From: Glaciozyma antarctica PI12 | Taxonomy: Eukaryota; Basidiomycota; Microbotryomycetes; Kriegeriales; Camptobasidiaceae | Length of the DNA: 33,368 nt | NCBI GenBank assembly: GCA_002917775.1 | Contig: KZ627147.1 | Span: 1-33,368 of the forward strand | Direction of reading: 5' to 3' | Notes under the pieces: model-generated | Told to the model about the DNA's origin: nothing | Seen by the model: the letters and a program-made list of their open reading frames with translations, nothing else | Databases searched by the model: none | Shown: positions 17,546 to 27,208 of the stretch, one piece after another | Layout of the letters: each line of letters begins with the position of its first letter | How positions within the stretch are numbered: the first letter of the stretch is position 1 | Position numbers and translations under genes: made by a program

Positions 17546-20051
17546 CTAAACCTCAAACGGCGCCGCCGTCTGAAACTCCTCTCCTCTCCTCCCCACCGCG
17601 CTCCCCTTCCTCCCAAACCCCCTCTCCTCCTCCGGGCCCCTCGGCTGCCTCACCGCCAACCCCTGCCCATCCTCCCCAACCAGCAATTTCTCCGTCGTAG
17701 AGCTCTGCCCCGACGCAGCGTACTGAGTCGTCGAGCTCTGCGCCAACGCAGCGTACTGAGCCGGCAACGCAGGCGACGGTTCGTAGAAATTCTGCTGCTG
17801 GAACAGGCCTTGGACGGAATTGACGGCGTGGGGAGATCGACGACCGACGGTCGCGTACCCCTCGCGCGCGATGGTGCGAGAGTTCGAATAATTGGGACGG
17901 ATGTCGGGCATAGACTTCTTGCCTCGCAGACTGGCGGAATCGGGATTGAGGAAGGAGGAGAGGAGGTCGCGCGAGGATTGGCGGCCGAGGGATGAGGCGC
18001 TGTGTCGGAGAGGCTGCGAGCACTTTCGTTCAGCAGCTGTGCGGGAGGCATAGGAGGAAAGACGCACCTTGATTTCGGGGACGGAGAGAGATGGCGAGGC
18101 TCCACCTTTGAAGACGACGACGTGGCGATCATCTCCTGCACCGACGCTGCGATGCTCGAGACCGAGCTTCTTGGCGACGAGGTGGACGTTGCGTCTCTGA
18201 GTGGGAGAGAGCGATCGCGCGAAAGCGAGCTCGTCGCGAAGAGAGTCGTCCTTGAAGATGAGGACGCGCGAGTAGATCTCGAGGGCTTGAGGGTCGTTGA
18301 GATCGAGTTCTGGAATCGGACGTAGAGCGTAAGGAGCGGCTCCTCAGAGTGAGAATGAACGAACGCACCGTGTCGCTGACCTACGTCGCTCCCACTCCCA
18401 CTGTTCGACTGGGCCATCCTCGCGCTGATCGACGTCCCGACATCGCTCGGCGGGCTATGGCTGTAGTTCTGAGGCTGCGAGTAGACGCTCTCGGACGCGG
18501 GAACGTAGTCCCTCGTCGAGAGGTGCCTCGACCCCATCGTGCTCGAGAACTGCCCCTGCACGAGCCGTCCATAGTCCTCCTCCTCGCCTCCGACCGAGCT
18601 CGCAGCGTATCCTCCCGGTGCAGAAGCTTCGCGGCGGTTCCAGGTCCCGATAGGAGGTCCTCCGCCAGCGTCGGAGAGCTCCCGCTGCGAACGCATTCGC
18701 TTGAGGGCCTTCTCTCGCTCGATGCGCTCCTTTTCGCCTTCCTTGAGGACCTTCTTGAACTCGGTGCGAAGCTTGCGGCCCTGTCGTGAAACGGCACGTC
18801 AGTGAGATGCTCGCAAGGACGCAGGAGGAGGAACGTACTTGAATGTCGAAGCCGTTCAGCGCCGAGACCGTGAGAGCTGCGTCTGCTGGGAGCCTAAAGT
18901 TGGCAAAAGCGAGACCGCGGAACTGTCCGTTGTCGAAATGGTAATTGAACGCGAAAGGAGGAGGGACTCGAAGAGTCGACGTGCTCGACAACGTACCGTC
19001 AGCGTCCACCCCTCTTCCTGCACGAAACGAACCCACCATCACGCCGAGCAGAGTCTCTTTGGGAATCTGGAACGGGATGTTCTTGATAACAATGGCGGTA
19101 GGGATCCTGCAGTCCCACATCAGCTCCGCCCTCGGCGTCAACAACACCGCAAGCGCGACTCACACTTCGTCCTCGGGCGGAGGTCGACCCACCAATGCCG
19201 CGTAACCACCCTGGTAGCTCTGCTGCTCGTATCCTTGTCCCCTCCCCGTCCACTCGTTCGGTAGTCCAGCACGCGCAGGCTGCTCGACGCGACTACGCTG
19301 GAAAGAGCTGGCGGGAGTCGAGTAGGCCGAATTGTAGCTCGACGTGTTGTAAGCGCCATAAGCCTGCACGCCGTACGAGTCATCTTGCTGGGGGTAGTCG
19401 GTGGGAGGGCGGTCGCGGGAGAAGGAGAAGTACTGGTCGGTTGGAGTGGGAAGCATCGACTGGGCTTGCATCGACTGGGCTTGCATCGACTGGGCTTGCA
19501 TCGACTGGGCTTGGACGGGGGGAGGAGGGGCTTGGTAGGGGAGGGAAGGTACGGGAAGGGTGGAGCGAGTCTGGGAGGAAGGCGAGGAGGTGTTGACGGT
19601 GAAGCGCTGGGAGCGTTGCTGTCGAGTGTGAGAAGGGGGTCAGTTGGTGTGCTCGATGGGCGATTCGTGAGCTGCCGGCTAAGCGAGTCGCTCTACGCCG
19701 TTCTCTGGAGTATCTTGCGCTCCCCCTCTGCTGCATAGGACAGCTCTGCGCCACCGGCCGAGTTGCTCACTTGGTCACACGCCTGCTCAGGCCGTCCTTC
19801 GCCAACGCCTTCGGTCTCGCCAGCGTACGCCTGCAGGCTCTCCAGCTAGGGAGAGCTGCAGTACCAACCGTGTAGTTCCCTCCAACCCCTCCGCGCCTGC
19901 CACGTCTTGCTCTCACCCCGCACCGACACAGCACCGCTCAAGCTCCAGCCCCGTCCAAGGTCACACCCGAACTCACCTTGCGGATGCCCTGCTGCCCCAT
20001 TCCCTCGGTGCCCAGGTGCATACGGTCAAAGGTGGAGCGGAGGTCGGCCAT
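17546..20051 (-). CDS. PIN4: PIN4/Mdt1-like RNA-binding protein (RRM + R3H)
   Basis: RNA-binding protein of the S. cerevisiae Pin4 / S. pombe Cip1-Cip2 group, linked in yeasts to the cell cycle, DNA-damage response and mRNA stability. ATG at 20051 (MADLRSTFDRMHLGTEGMGQ), stop at 17546-17548. After a 358-nt first intron (19619-19976) comes a disordered Gln/Ser/Pro/Tyr-rich region with four MQAQS repeats. The RRM begins TAIVIKNIPFQIPKETLLGV (RNP2-like) and continues FAFNYHFDNGQFRGLAFANF (RNP1-like), ALNGFDIQGRKLRTEFKKVL. Downstream is an R3H domain: ELDLNDPQALEIYSRVLIFK, RRNVHLVAKKLGLEHRSVGA, DDRHVVVFKGG, with the R-x3-H motif as RRNVH. The tail is Ser-rich and disordered. Inside the RRM the frame stays open over a 24-residue insertion that could also hide a short intron. 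Family high confidence; details of one splice moderate. Confidence 0.9.
19454..19513. repeat. 15-bp tandem repeat x4 within the PIN4-like gene
   Basis: Four identical copies of CATCGACTGGGCTTG, encoding Q-A-Q-S-M on the minus strand. Being a multiple of three, copy-number change would keep the frame. Likely length-variable between strains. Confidence 0.95.
19619..19976 (-). other. 358-nt first intron of the PIN4-like gene
   Basis: Minus-strand donor GTGAGT after MADL...QQGIRK and acceptor CGACAG before QRSQRFTVNTSS; phase 0 on both sides. Other introns of the gene are near 50-75 nt. Confidence 0.7.
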
Positions 20052-20561
20052 GGTTGGGGTGTTCTCTTGATGTGTTCGTGAAGGGGAGGCGGGTGAAGGT
20101 CTGAACGCGGGCGGTTCCTTGGATGCGGTTGCTTGTGATTGATGTGAGAGAGACGGAGCTGGCTCGTTATCGTAAGGTCGTTAACAGGATCCGGCGGGCC
20201 AAGGGAGGGAGACCGCGAGGAGATGGCGAGAGTCAACAAACGCTCAAACAGAGCTCCGCGATTTCTCCAACTCGAACCTCGCAGCCTCCTTGGTTTGGAC
20301 TCCTCGGCAGAGGTTTGGATGAAGGTCAGGTAAATTGGCTCTGCAGCGTAGAATCATTCATCCAGAACAAGAGTCGCCACGCCAAGTTTGAGCAGGATCG
20401 AGTAAAAACTGAGAGAACGGCGCCGAGGACCTTCGCACCCTCCCACCCCTCGCTCTCAGCCTCAGCAACTTCGACATGTCCAACGCCTCGCTAAAGTATA
20501 AGATAAGCAAGATTTTGCAAGCGCATGAACAGCGAGCCAATCCATTCCATCAGCGAGGCAC
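20052..20561. other. Intergenic, PIN4-like promoter and decarboxylase 3' flank
   Basis: 510 bp between two minus-strand genes. It should carry the leader and promoter of the PIN4-like gene (right-to-left) and the 3' end of the decarboxylase gene. The AT-richer AAAGTATAAGATAAGC at about 20493-20508 may belong to the 3' processing region of the decarboxylase transcript. No gene seen. Confidence 0.4.
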
Positions 20562-22528
20562 CTACCTCCGCATCACCTCCTCCAACACCCTCACCACAAT
20601 CTCGTAATCCCTCCCCACCGTCGTCCCCCAATTACTCACCGCCATCCTAATCGCCCCTCTACCCCTCCACCTCGTCGCAGTAACATAGCACTCCCTCCCC
20701 TCATTAATCTCCGCCACCAACCTCGCCGCTCCTCCCTCGTCTCTAAACCTCTCTGGCCCATCCAACGCCGGTGCGAAGAGCACGATATTGAGCGTCTTGT
20801 ACCCGTCCGCCGAGGAAAGAGGAGTGAGGACTTCGTACCCCCCTCCACCTCCTCCAGCCCGCATCCACTCCTCCACTTTCCGAGCAAACTCGATATTCCG
20901 AGACACGATCTCGCGATACCCCTCCTTCCCCAATGCGACCAACGACGCCCAGACGGGCAACGCTCGAAAGCGTCGCGAGTTTTCGATATTGAGAAAGAGG
21001 GGTGAGACGAGGGAGCGGTATGGGTCGATAGAGGGGGTTGAGGAGGTGGGAGTGGGAGGGGTGAGGTAGGCGGGAGCGTTTGTGCCGGGACCGAGAACGG
21101 AGTGGAGGAGGGGAGAAGAGCGGGAGAGGAATATACCGCAGTCGTAAGGGACGTTGAGCCCTGCAAAGGGATTAGTGGGGTAGGGAGGAGGGAGAAAAGG
21201 ACGGACATTTGTGAGCGTCCGAGGTAATACTGTCGGCGAGAGCGAGCTCAGAGGAGATGTTTGAGAAGTCGGGGTGGAGGGAAGCAAAAGCACCAAAGGC
21301 TTCTTCCTGGATCAGCTATGAAGCTAGTTAGCGAGAGAGAGGACGCACCAGCGTCGACAACAAGCCACGCGTCGTATCGATCGCACAGTTCGCGAACCTC
21401 CTTCATCCCCGGCGTGAACGCCCCCGTATTCACCTCCCCAAAGCTACTCACCACCACACTCCCCCTCTTCCCAACATTCTCCCTCAGTCTCCTCTCCAGC
21501 TCTCCCAAACCAAACGCACAAAGCCCATCCGGAGCGACCACCTCGACGACGTTCCTCCTTCCAATCCCAACCAAGCTCGCAGCTTTTGCGACGCTCGCAT
21601 GTGCACCAGCACAAAATACGTCGATCTCGATCCCACCGAAACCGGATTCCCCGACGCTCCAACCTGGACGACCGAGGCGAGCTTGGACGCGGGAGATGGT
21701 GTGCTCGCGCGCGAGAGAGAGGCCGAGGATGTTGGAGGCTGTTGCGCCCGTTGTAAAAGTGTTGGCGACGAACGTGTGCGGGAGGTCGAGGAGATCGAGG
21801 ACCATGCCGAGCGTTTGCTGCTCGATTATCGTCGAGATTGATTCGTCCTGTACTGCAGAGGTCAGCGTGAACGTTCGAGGAAGGAAGAAAGGACGAACGG
21901 GGAGATGGACTTGGACGTTCGGGTCGAAGGCAGTTACGAGCTGGTCTGCGAGCTGGGCTGCAGGAGTGACTCCGCCCGTGACGAGGCCGAAGAAGCGAGG
22001 GCCTGCTTGACCGATGGAGAGGGCGGGGCAGAGGGTGCCGAGGAGAAGGTCCGTGGTCTCTGCGGGGTGAGATTCAGTTGAAGCGCAGAATGGTTAGAGG
22101 TACAACGCACTCTCAAGACCAAGACCGGCGGCTGGGAGCGTGCGAGGGAGGGTGGAGAGTGCGTCGGCGACGAGCGAAGGCGTCGTGATGGTTGGGAGCG
22201 TCGCAAGGTCTGCTGCTCGGGTGAAGATCGCTTCGTTGACCCTTGATAGCTGTGCTAAAAAGTCGGAAAGCTCTGCAAAGCGAGGAGAGCGGGTGATCAG
22301 CACTCCGTCAAGCTTGGAAGGAGGTTGAGTCGGGATGGCGGAGTACTCGCCCTGTCAAGCAGGCCACACCAGGCGGTGGGGAGCTTAGAGGGGAAGCAGA
22401 GGAATCCCCGAAAGCCGACTGCGCAGCCTCTCCCCTTCCTGAGCTAGCTCACCTGCTGTTGCGCCTTCCGAAGCTGGCGTCGAGCTCTGCTGGGCCGGTT
22501 CGACGACTTGTAGCTGCGCTGGCGCCAT
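20562..22528 (-). CDS. PLP-dependent group II decarboxylase
   Basis: Pyridoxal-phosphate enzyme of the glutamate/aromatic/diaminobutyrate decarboxylase superfamily; the substrate cannot be told from sequence. ATG at 22528 (MAPAQLQVVEPAQQSSTPAS), stop at 20562-20564. Visible parts: ELSDFLAQLSRVNEAIFTRA; SIGQAGPRFFGLVTGGVTPA; FDPNVQVHLPDESISTIIEQ; TTGATASNILGLSLAREHTI; VVVSSFGEVNTGAFTPGMKE; DAWLVVDAEAFGAFASLHPD; and the lysine motif DSITSDAHKWLNVPYDCGIF, where K is the Schiff-base lysine, formed across an intron (T|GG). The C-terminal small domain includes SRRFRALPVWASLVALGKEG. One acceptor, before AFGAF, is AAG. The first intron is about 175 nt. The gene is divergent from the SCY1-like gene, with start codons about 150 bp apart. 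No sign of decay. Confidence 0.9.
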
Positions 22529-22676
22529 TGGCTCCGAGTCCTAGAAGCAGTGGGCTGTTCGTAGGTGAGAACTACTGGAAGCAGAGGAAAGTGGCCGAGG
22601 AGGGAGGAAACAAAGAGCAAGTCGACCCGAACGCAGCGATACACCTCTCTCCCCTCCACCGCCTCCGACGCCCACC
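22529..22676. promoter_or_regulatory. Shared divergent promoter, decarboxylase / SCY1-like
   Basis: Only 148 bp lie between the decarboxylase ATG (22528, minus) and the first base of the SCY1-like start codon (22677, plus). Both leaders and core promoters must fit here or overlap. No TATA box is obvious. Confidence 0.5.
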
Positions 22677-25600
22677 AGTGAGTACGCCGACTAGCTCGTA
22701 CGCAAGCCTAGACTAACGGCACGCCCTTCCTGCAGTGGCAGCTGCCTTTGCGTCGCAGCTCTTCTCCACCGCCTCGTCGTTGGTCTCTCAATCCGCCGTC
22801 TCCTCGCACTACACCCTCTCCTCTTCCCTCCCATCCTCTTCCAGCTCTTCCTCCACAAGAACAGTTACGATCGGCGTATGGAAGGTCGACCGCGCCGTGC
22901 ACAACACGAACGGCAAGGTCGTCAGCGTGTGGAGCTGCGACAAGTCGCACCTGGCGGGGAGTGGGAGAGGCGCAAGTGGCAGTGCTGGAGCGAGGAGGAT
23001 CGAGAAGGCGGTCGAGGTGCTGAAGAAGGAGGTGAGTCGGCGTTTGTTCGAGGTGTTCACAGGGAGCTTGGAGACGACCGCCGAGTGGAGGGACGTGACG
23101 GGGGTTCAGGCGCTCGGGAGCTGTGCTTGCTGGAGCGCTGGAAGTCGAACGAGCACGGAGTGGATACTCTCAGAGATTCCAAGGCTCCGACTTCAGGCCT
23201 CGCCGCTGCTGTGGGAGGAGCTGCCGGCGCGCGAGCTCCAAGGCGCGGCAGCTGTAGGTGCGGCTGGGGAGCAGCGTCGCAGGAAGCTGCAGCTCACCTA
23301 CGCGCACAAGCAACCTTACTCCAAATAGGAATCTCAGCTAACCACTCGAACGCACGCAGGCTTCTTCCCTCTCGCGATTACGACACCCATGCATCCTCGA
23401 GATGGCCGAGCCAATGGAGGAGACTCGGTGCGTCCTCCTTCCCAGCCTGGTCTCTGCCATGAAGCTAAAGCCAAATGAACAGCTCCACTATTACATTCGC
23501 CACCGAACCCGTCACCGCTTCCCTTCGCCACGCCATCGCTGCTTCCTCCTCTGCCGCCGACTCTGCGCGTCGAGGCAGTCGCGCCAAGCACGAGGAGGAC
23601 GAGCTGGAGCTCGACGAGGTGGAGATTCAGAAGGGACTTTCGCAGCTTGCGAAGGGACTGCAGTTCTTGCACGAGTCGGCGAAACTCGTTCATGGGAACC
23701 TTACGCCCGACGCGGTCATTATCAACGCAAAGGTGCGCTCTCGCAGGCTCAATAAAAACCGGAGCTGATTCCGCAATGTTAGGGCGACTGGAAGCTGTCG
23801 GGCTTTGGGCTGTCAACCTACCTCTTCAACGCGGAAAGGATCCCTGCGAAATGGGAGTTCCCCGAATACGATCCCTCTCTTCCTTCGAGCTGTCAACGAG
23901 ACTACGACTACACCGGTTCGTCCCTCACTCTCGGCCTCTCTTGGTCTCCACTAACTCGACCGCAATCCGCGCAGCTCCTGAATACATCCTCGACGAATCC
24001 CCTCCCGCACCTTCTAACGACCTCTACTCCCTCGGCTGCATCCTCCACTCGATCCACACCCACACCGGCCCACCCTTCTCGAATCGACATAACCTCGAAA
24101 ACGCTCGTACGAACATGGAGGAAGGACTCTCGCGCGGGATGGTCCGCTCCTCCTGGCGCAAGCTTCCCGACGAAGTGCAGGCCGTCCTCTCGCAGCTCCT
24201 GACACGGTACCCCTCCTCAAGGCTCTCAGCTAGCGCCTTTCTCGCCCATTCCTACTTCTCCAGCCTGCTCGTCTCGACGCTCCGGTTCCTCGAAAGGGAT
24301 TCGTTCGCGGCACAGAGCTCCGAGGCCCAGGCGAGCTTCCTCAAGGGACTGGTGGCGGTTCTTCCCCGGTTTAGCGAGAAGGTGAATAGGCGGAAGGTGC
24401 TGCCGAGCTTGTTGGAGGAATCGCGCAAGGCAGGATTGGTGCCGTTCCTGCTACCCAACATTCTCTACATCGGCGGGACGCTCGATGCGGTGAGTCGTGT
24501 TGCATGGAAAAATGCTGAGGTGTGCTTGTAGTTTCGAGCTTGTAGGAGGCGTTTCGAGCCGAGGTCCTGCCGCAACTCAAGCCTCTCTTCGCCACGAAGG
24601 ATCCTCCGCAAGCCGTCATCGCACTCCTCGACAAGCTACCGCTGTTCATCGAGAAGTGCTCGCCGTCCGTCTTTCGCGAAGGTTCGTTCACAGTGTGGCG
24701 CGAGAGACTTTGCTGATGCCGTTCAACGCAGAGGTCATGCCACTCGTCTACAATGCGCTGGACAGCGAGAATCCCGCTGTGCTGGAGAAAGCGCTGCGAG
24801 TCGTACCGGGGCTCTCGGAGACGCTGGACTACACAGTATGTTCTCCCTTCGCTGGCTTTGCTACTGCGTGCTGATCGACCGCTCGCAGACTGTCAAGCAG
24901 ACGCTCTTCCCCAAGATCACGACTGTCTTTTCCAAGACAACGATGCTGAGCGTCAAAGTCAAGTGCGTTCGAATGTCTCGCCTCGAGGAGCTGCTCGCTG
25001 ACGCACCGTACAGCACTCTCATCTGCTTCCACTCGATGATCAAGACGCTCGACAAGTTCACTCTCTCCGAAAAGCTCGTGCCACTTCTCGCCAAGATTAA
25101 GACGAAAGAGCCGTCGGTCATGGTCGCCACTCTCGCTGTTCATGAGGAGATGGGCAAGAAGTGCGAGATCGAAGCGAGTGCGTCGTTTCGTTGCTTGTTT
25201 TCGAGCGCATCCCTGATGTCTCTCCCCAGTTGCAACCCTCATCCTTCCTCAACTCTGGGCCATGTCGATGGGTCCTCTTCTCAACCTTCAGCAATACCAG
25301 AAGTTCATGGCCGTCATTAAGCGACTCGGAACGCGCGTCGAGCAGGAGCATTCGCAGCAGCTTGGCGAGCTACGGCGGCTTGAGGAGACAAGCGGTGGAT
25401 CGAACTCGCTGGGAGCAAGGATGGGGATTGGGAGCAATGGGGAGATTGACTTTGAGAGCCTTGTGCGGGGAGGGGTCGGAGCGAAGAAGGAGGTTCAGCA
25501 AGATATGTGGGCTGATGATAGCTCGAACGGTAGCGGGGTACGTCGCGCCCTTTCCTCCGATCAGCGATCGCTAACCTCACTCGTAGAGCCACACTCCAAA

Positions 25601-26180
25601 CGTCTTCTCCTCGCCCGCACCCACCCCAACACTCACCCCCGCAACTCGCGCCCCTCGACACGCGCCCACCAGCTCCTCCAAAGCGGCTTCCCTCCTCGGC
25701 GCTCGTCCCATCCCCTCGACCTCTTTCAACACCACCGCCTTCCCTCCTCCAGCCCCTTCGTTCCCCGTCATGTCGCCTCCCGCTCCTCGGCCTTCTAACG
25801 GCGGTCTCGGCAGCTTCGCAGCGATGCAGCCTTCCCGACCTGCAGGAACGATGGGAGGGATGGCAGCTCTCGGAGCTCCTCCCTCGAAAGCTCCCGTACA
25901 GAGCTCATCGTACGGTACCGGACGACCGAACTACGACCTCTCCCTCCCCTCCCAAGCGCCCTCCCACTCTCCATCCGCATTCGCTTCGCACAACACCTAC
26001 GCGACGCCGATGCAGCCTCAACAACCTCTTCAGCCTCAGTGGCCAGCGTCAAACGGGTGGAACGTCGTCGCTCCCCCACCGGGGTTCGGGGGAGGGATCT
26101 TGCAGCCGACGCAGGCGCCGAAGAAGGCGGGGACGACGCCGAGCTTTGGGGATTGGGCGGATTTGGATCCGCTAAGGTAG
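22677..26180 (+). CDS. SCY1: SCY1-like (SCYL2-type) pseudokinase
   Basis: Catalytically inactive protein-kinase-like protein with HEAT-type repeats, acting in clathrin/endosome-Golgi traffic. Inferred exons: 22677, 22736-23031, 23360-23427, 23483-23732, 23783-23915, 23975-24489, 24546-24681, 24732-24835, 24889-24962, 25014-25177, 25230-25537, 25587-26180 (880 residues, all phases agree). The ATG is split: the A (22677) and TG (22736-22737) are separated by a 58-nt intron with GACTAAC. The pseudokinase part shows LRHPCILEMAEPMEETR, LQFLHESAKLVHGNLTPDAV (HRD replaced by HGN), WKLSGFGLSTYLF (DFG replaced by GFG) and APEYILDESPPAPSNDLYSL. HEAT-like part: EVLPQLKPLFATKDPPQAVI, VMPLVYNALDSENPAVLEKA, LAKIKTKEPSVMVATLAVHE. 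The disordered tail ends SFGDWADLDPLR, resembling clathrin-adaptor binding motifs. Intron 2 is 328 nt. Confidence 0.92.
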
Positions 26181-27021
26181 AGGGGAATGGATGTTGGATT
26201 CAGCTGCGAGGACGGGGCTCAGGGGGGGTTTTCTCGGATCTGCTTCTTGGAATTGGTTGAGAGGGCTCGGTTGCAGCTGCTTGTTCATCTCGACGGCTGT
26301 TGTCCTCCTTGACTCTCTCCCTCGCTTGCACCGCCCTGGCCTCACTCACTCACCTCGTTCCGGAGTGTGTCGAATTCGCTCGTTTGGCCCTTCGCGGTCA
26401 ATTATTTCGTGGAGGGGAAGAGGACGAGTTCGGCGAGCGAGAGGATATTGAAAATGTCGACGTCCCTCAGTATTTAAATTGAATATTCTGGGCTGAGCTC
26501 ACTGTCGCTCCCCTCTCCCCCTCCCTTTCCCCTTCCTACGCCGATACGAACCAGCACAGGGAAGCACTTGACAGTTTCAGACCAACCGACCGCTTAATCC
26601 GACTCGGTGAGTATTCAGGAACGAGCGAGAGCCGGGGTCGTGCGTGCCAGCGGAGGAGGAGGGAGGAGGACCTAGGAGCTGATGGCTAGGAGCTGATGGC
26701 TACACGCGCTACTGGTGGTGGCGGCGCTTGTGGTAGAGAGGCCTGTGGGGCGAACTCGGCGGCTGAGCTGGCCCTGGACTGCCACAGCATGAGCACGGGG
26801 CATCGCGCGACGTGGACGAGCTAGCTCAGCTTGTCGTAGCAGTAGCTGCTCCAGCCGTAGCCCACAGCCCGTTTAGTTTGGCGTACACGCGAGCTAACCT
26901 CTGTGCCATTCTCGCAGACGAAACAACACCTCTTCCACGACCGCCTTCCTCCCCCGCTCCCGAAGCACATGCCACCACACCTAGTCTAGAGTCCCCCATC
27001 GACCTCTCCAGTACGCCCAGC
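26181..27021 (+). other. Intergenic and 5' leader of striatin, with a probable 311-nt UTR intron
   Basis: An AT-rich TATTTAAATTGAATATTC (26471-26488) may be a TATA-type core element. A donor GTGAGT at 26607 and an acceptor CTCGCAG ending 26917 preceded by GAGCTAACC define a probable 311-nt leader intron; the upstream exon has no ATG. A 14-bp direct duplication (CTAGGAGCTGATGG, 26672-26699) sits in the intron. After splicing, an out-of-frame ATG (about 26969) precedes the presumed start at 27022 and could act as a short upstream ORF. Confidence 0.5.
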
Positions 27022-27163
27022 ATGCTACCGTGGAACCCACCAGCTTCGCTCGCCAACGACGCCCCGACACCTCAACCGCCGGGACCCTATCGCGGCAACT
27101 ACCCTCAGCTCACACAGGAGCAGCACGCCCAGCAGCAACAGCAGCAGATGCAACACCAGCAGA

Positions 27164-27208
<45 letters not shown>

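Noticed and set aside
18960-19060. An intron inside the PIN4-like RRM
   Set aside because: The frame stays open through the insertion and no donor/acceptor pair gives a phase-consistent removal; left as coding with a note.
27025-27207. Poly-leucine minus-strand frame
   Set aside because: Antisense reading of the striatin CAG/CAA tract.
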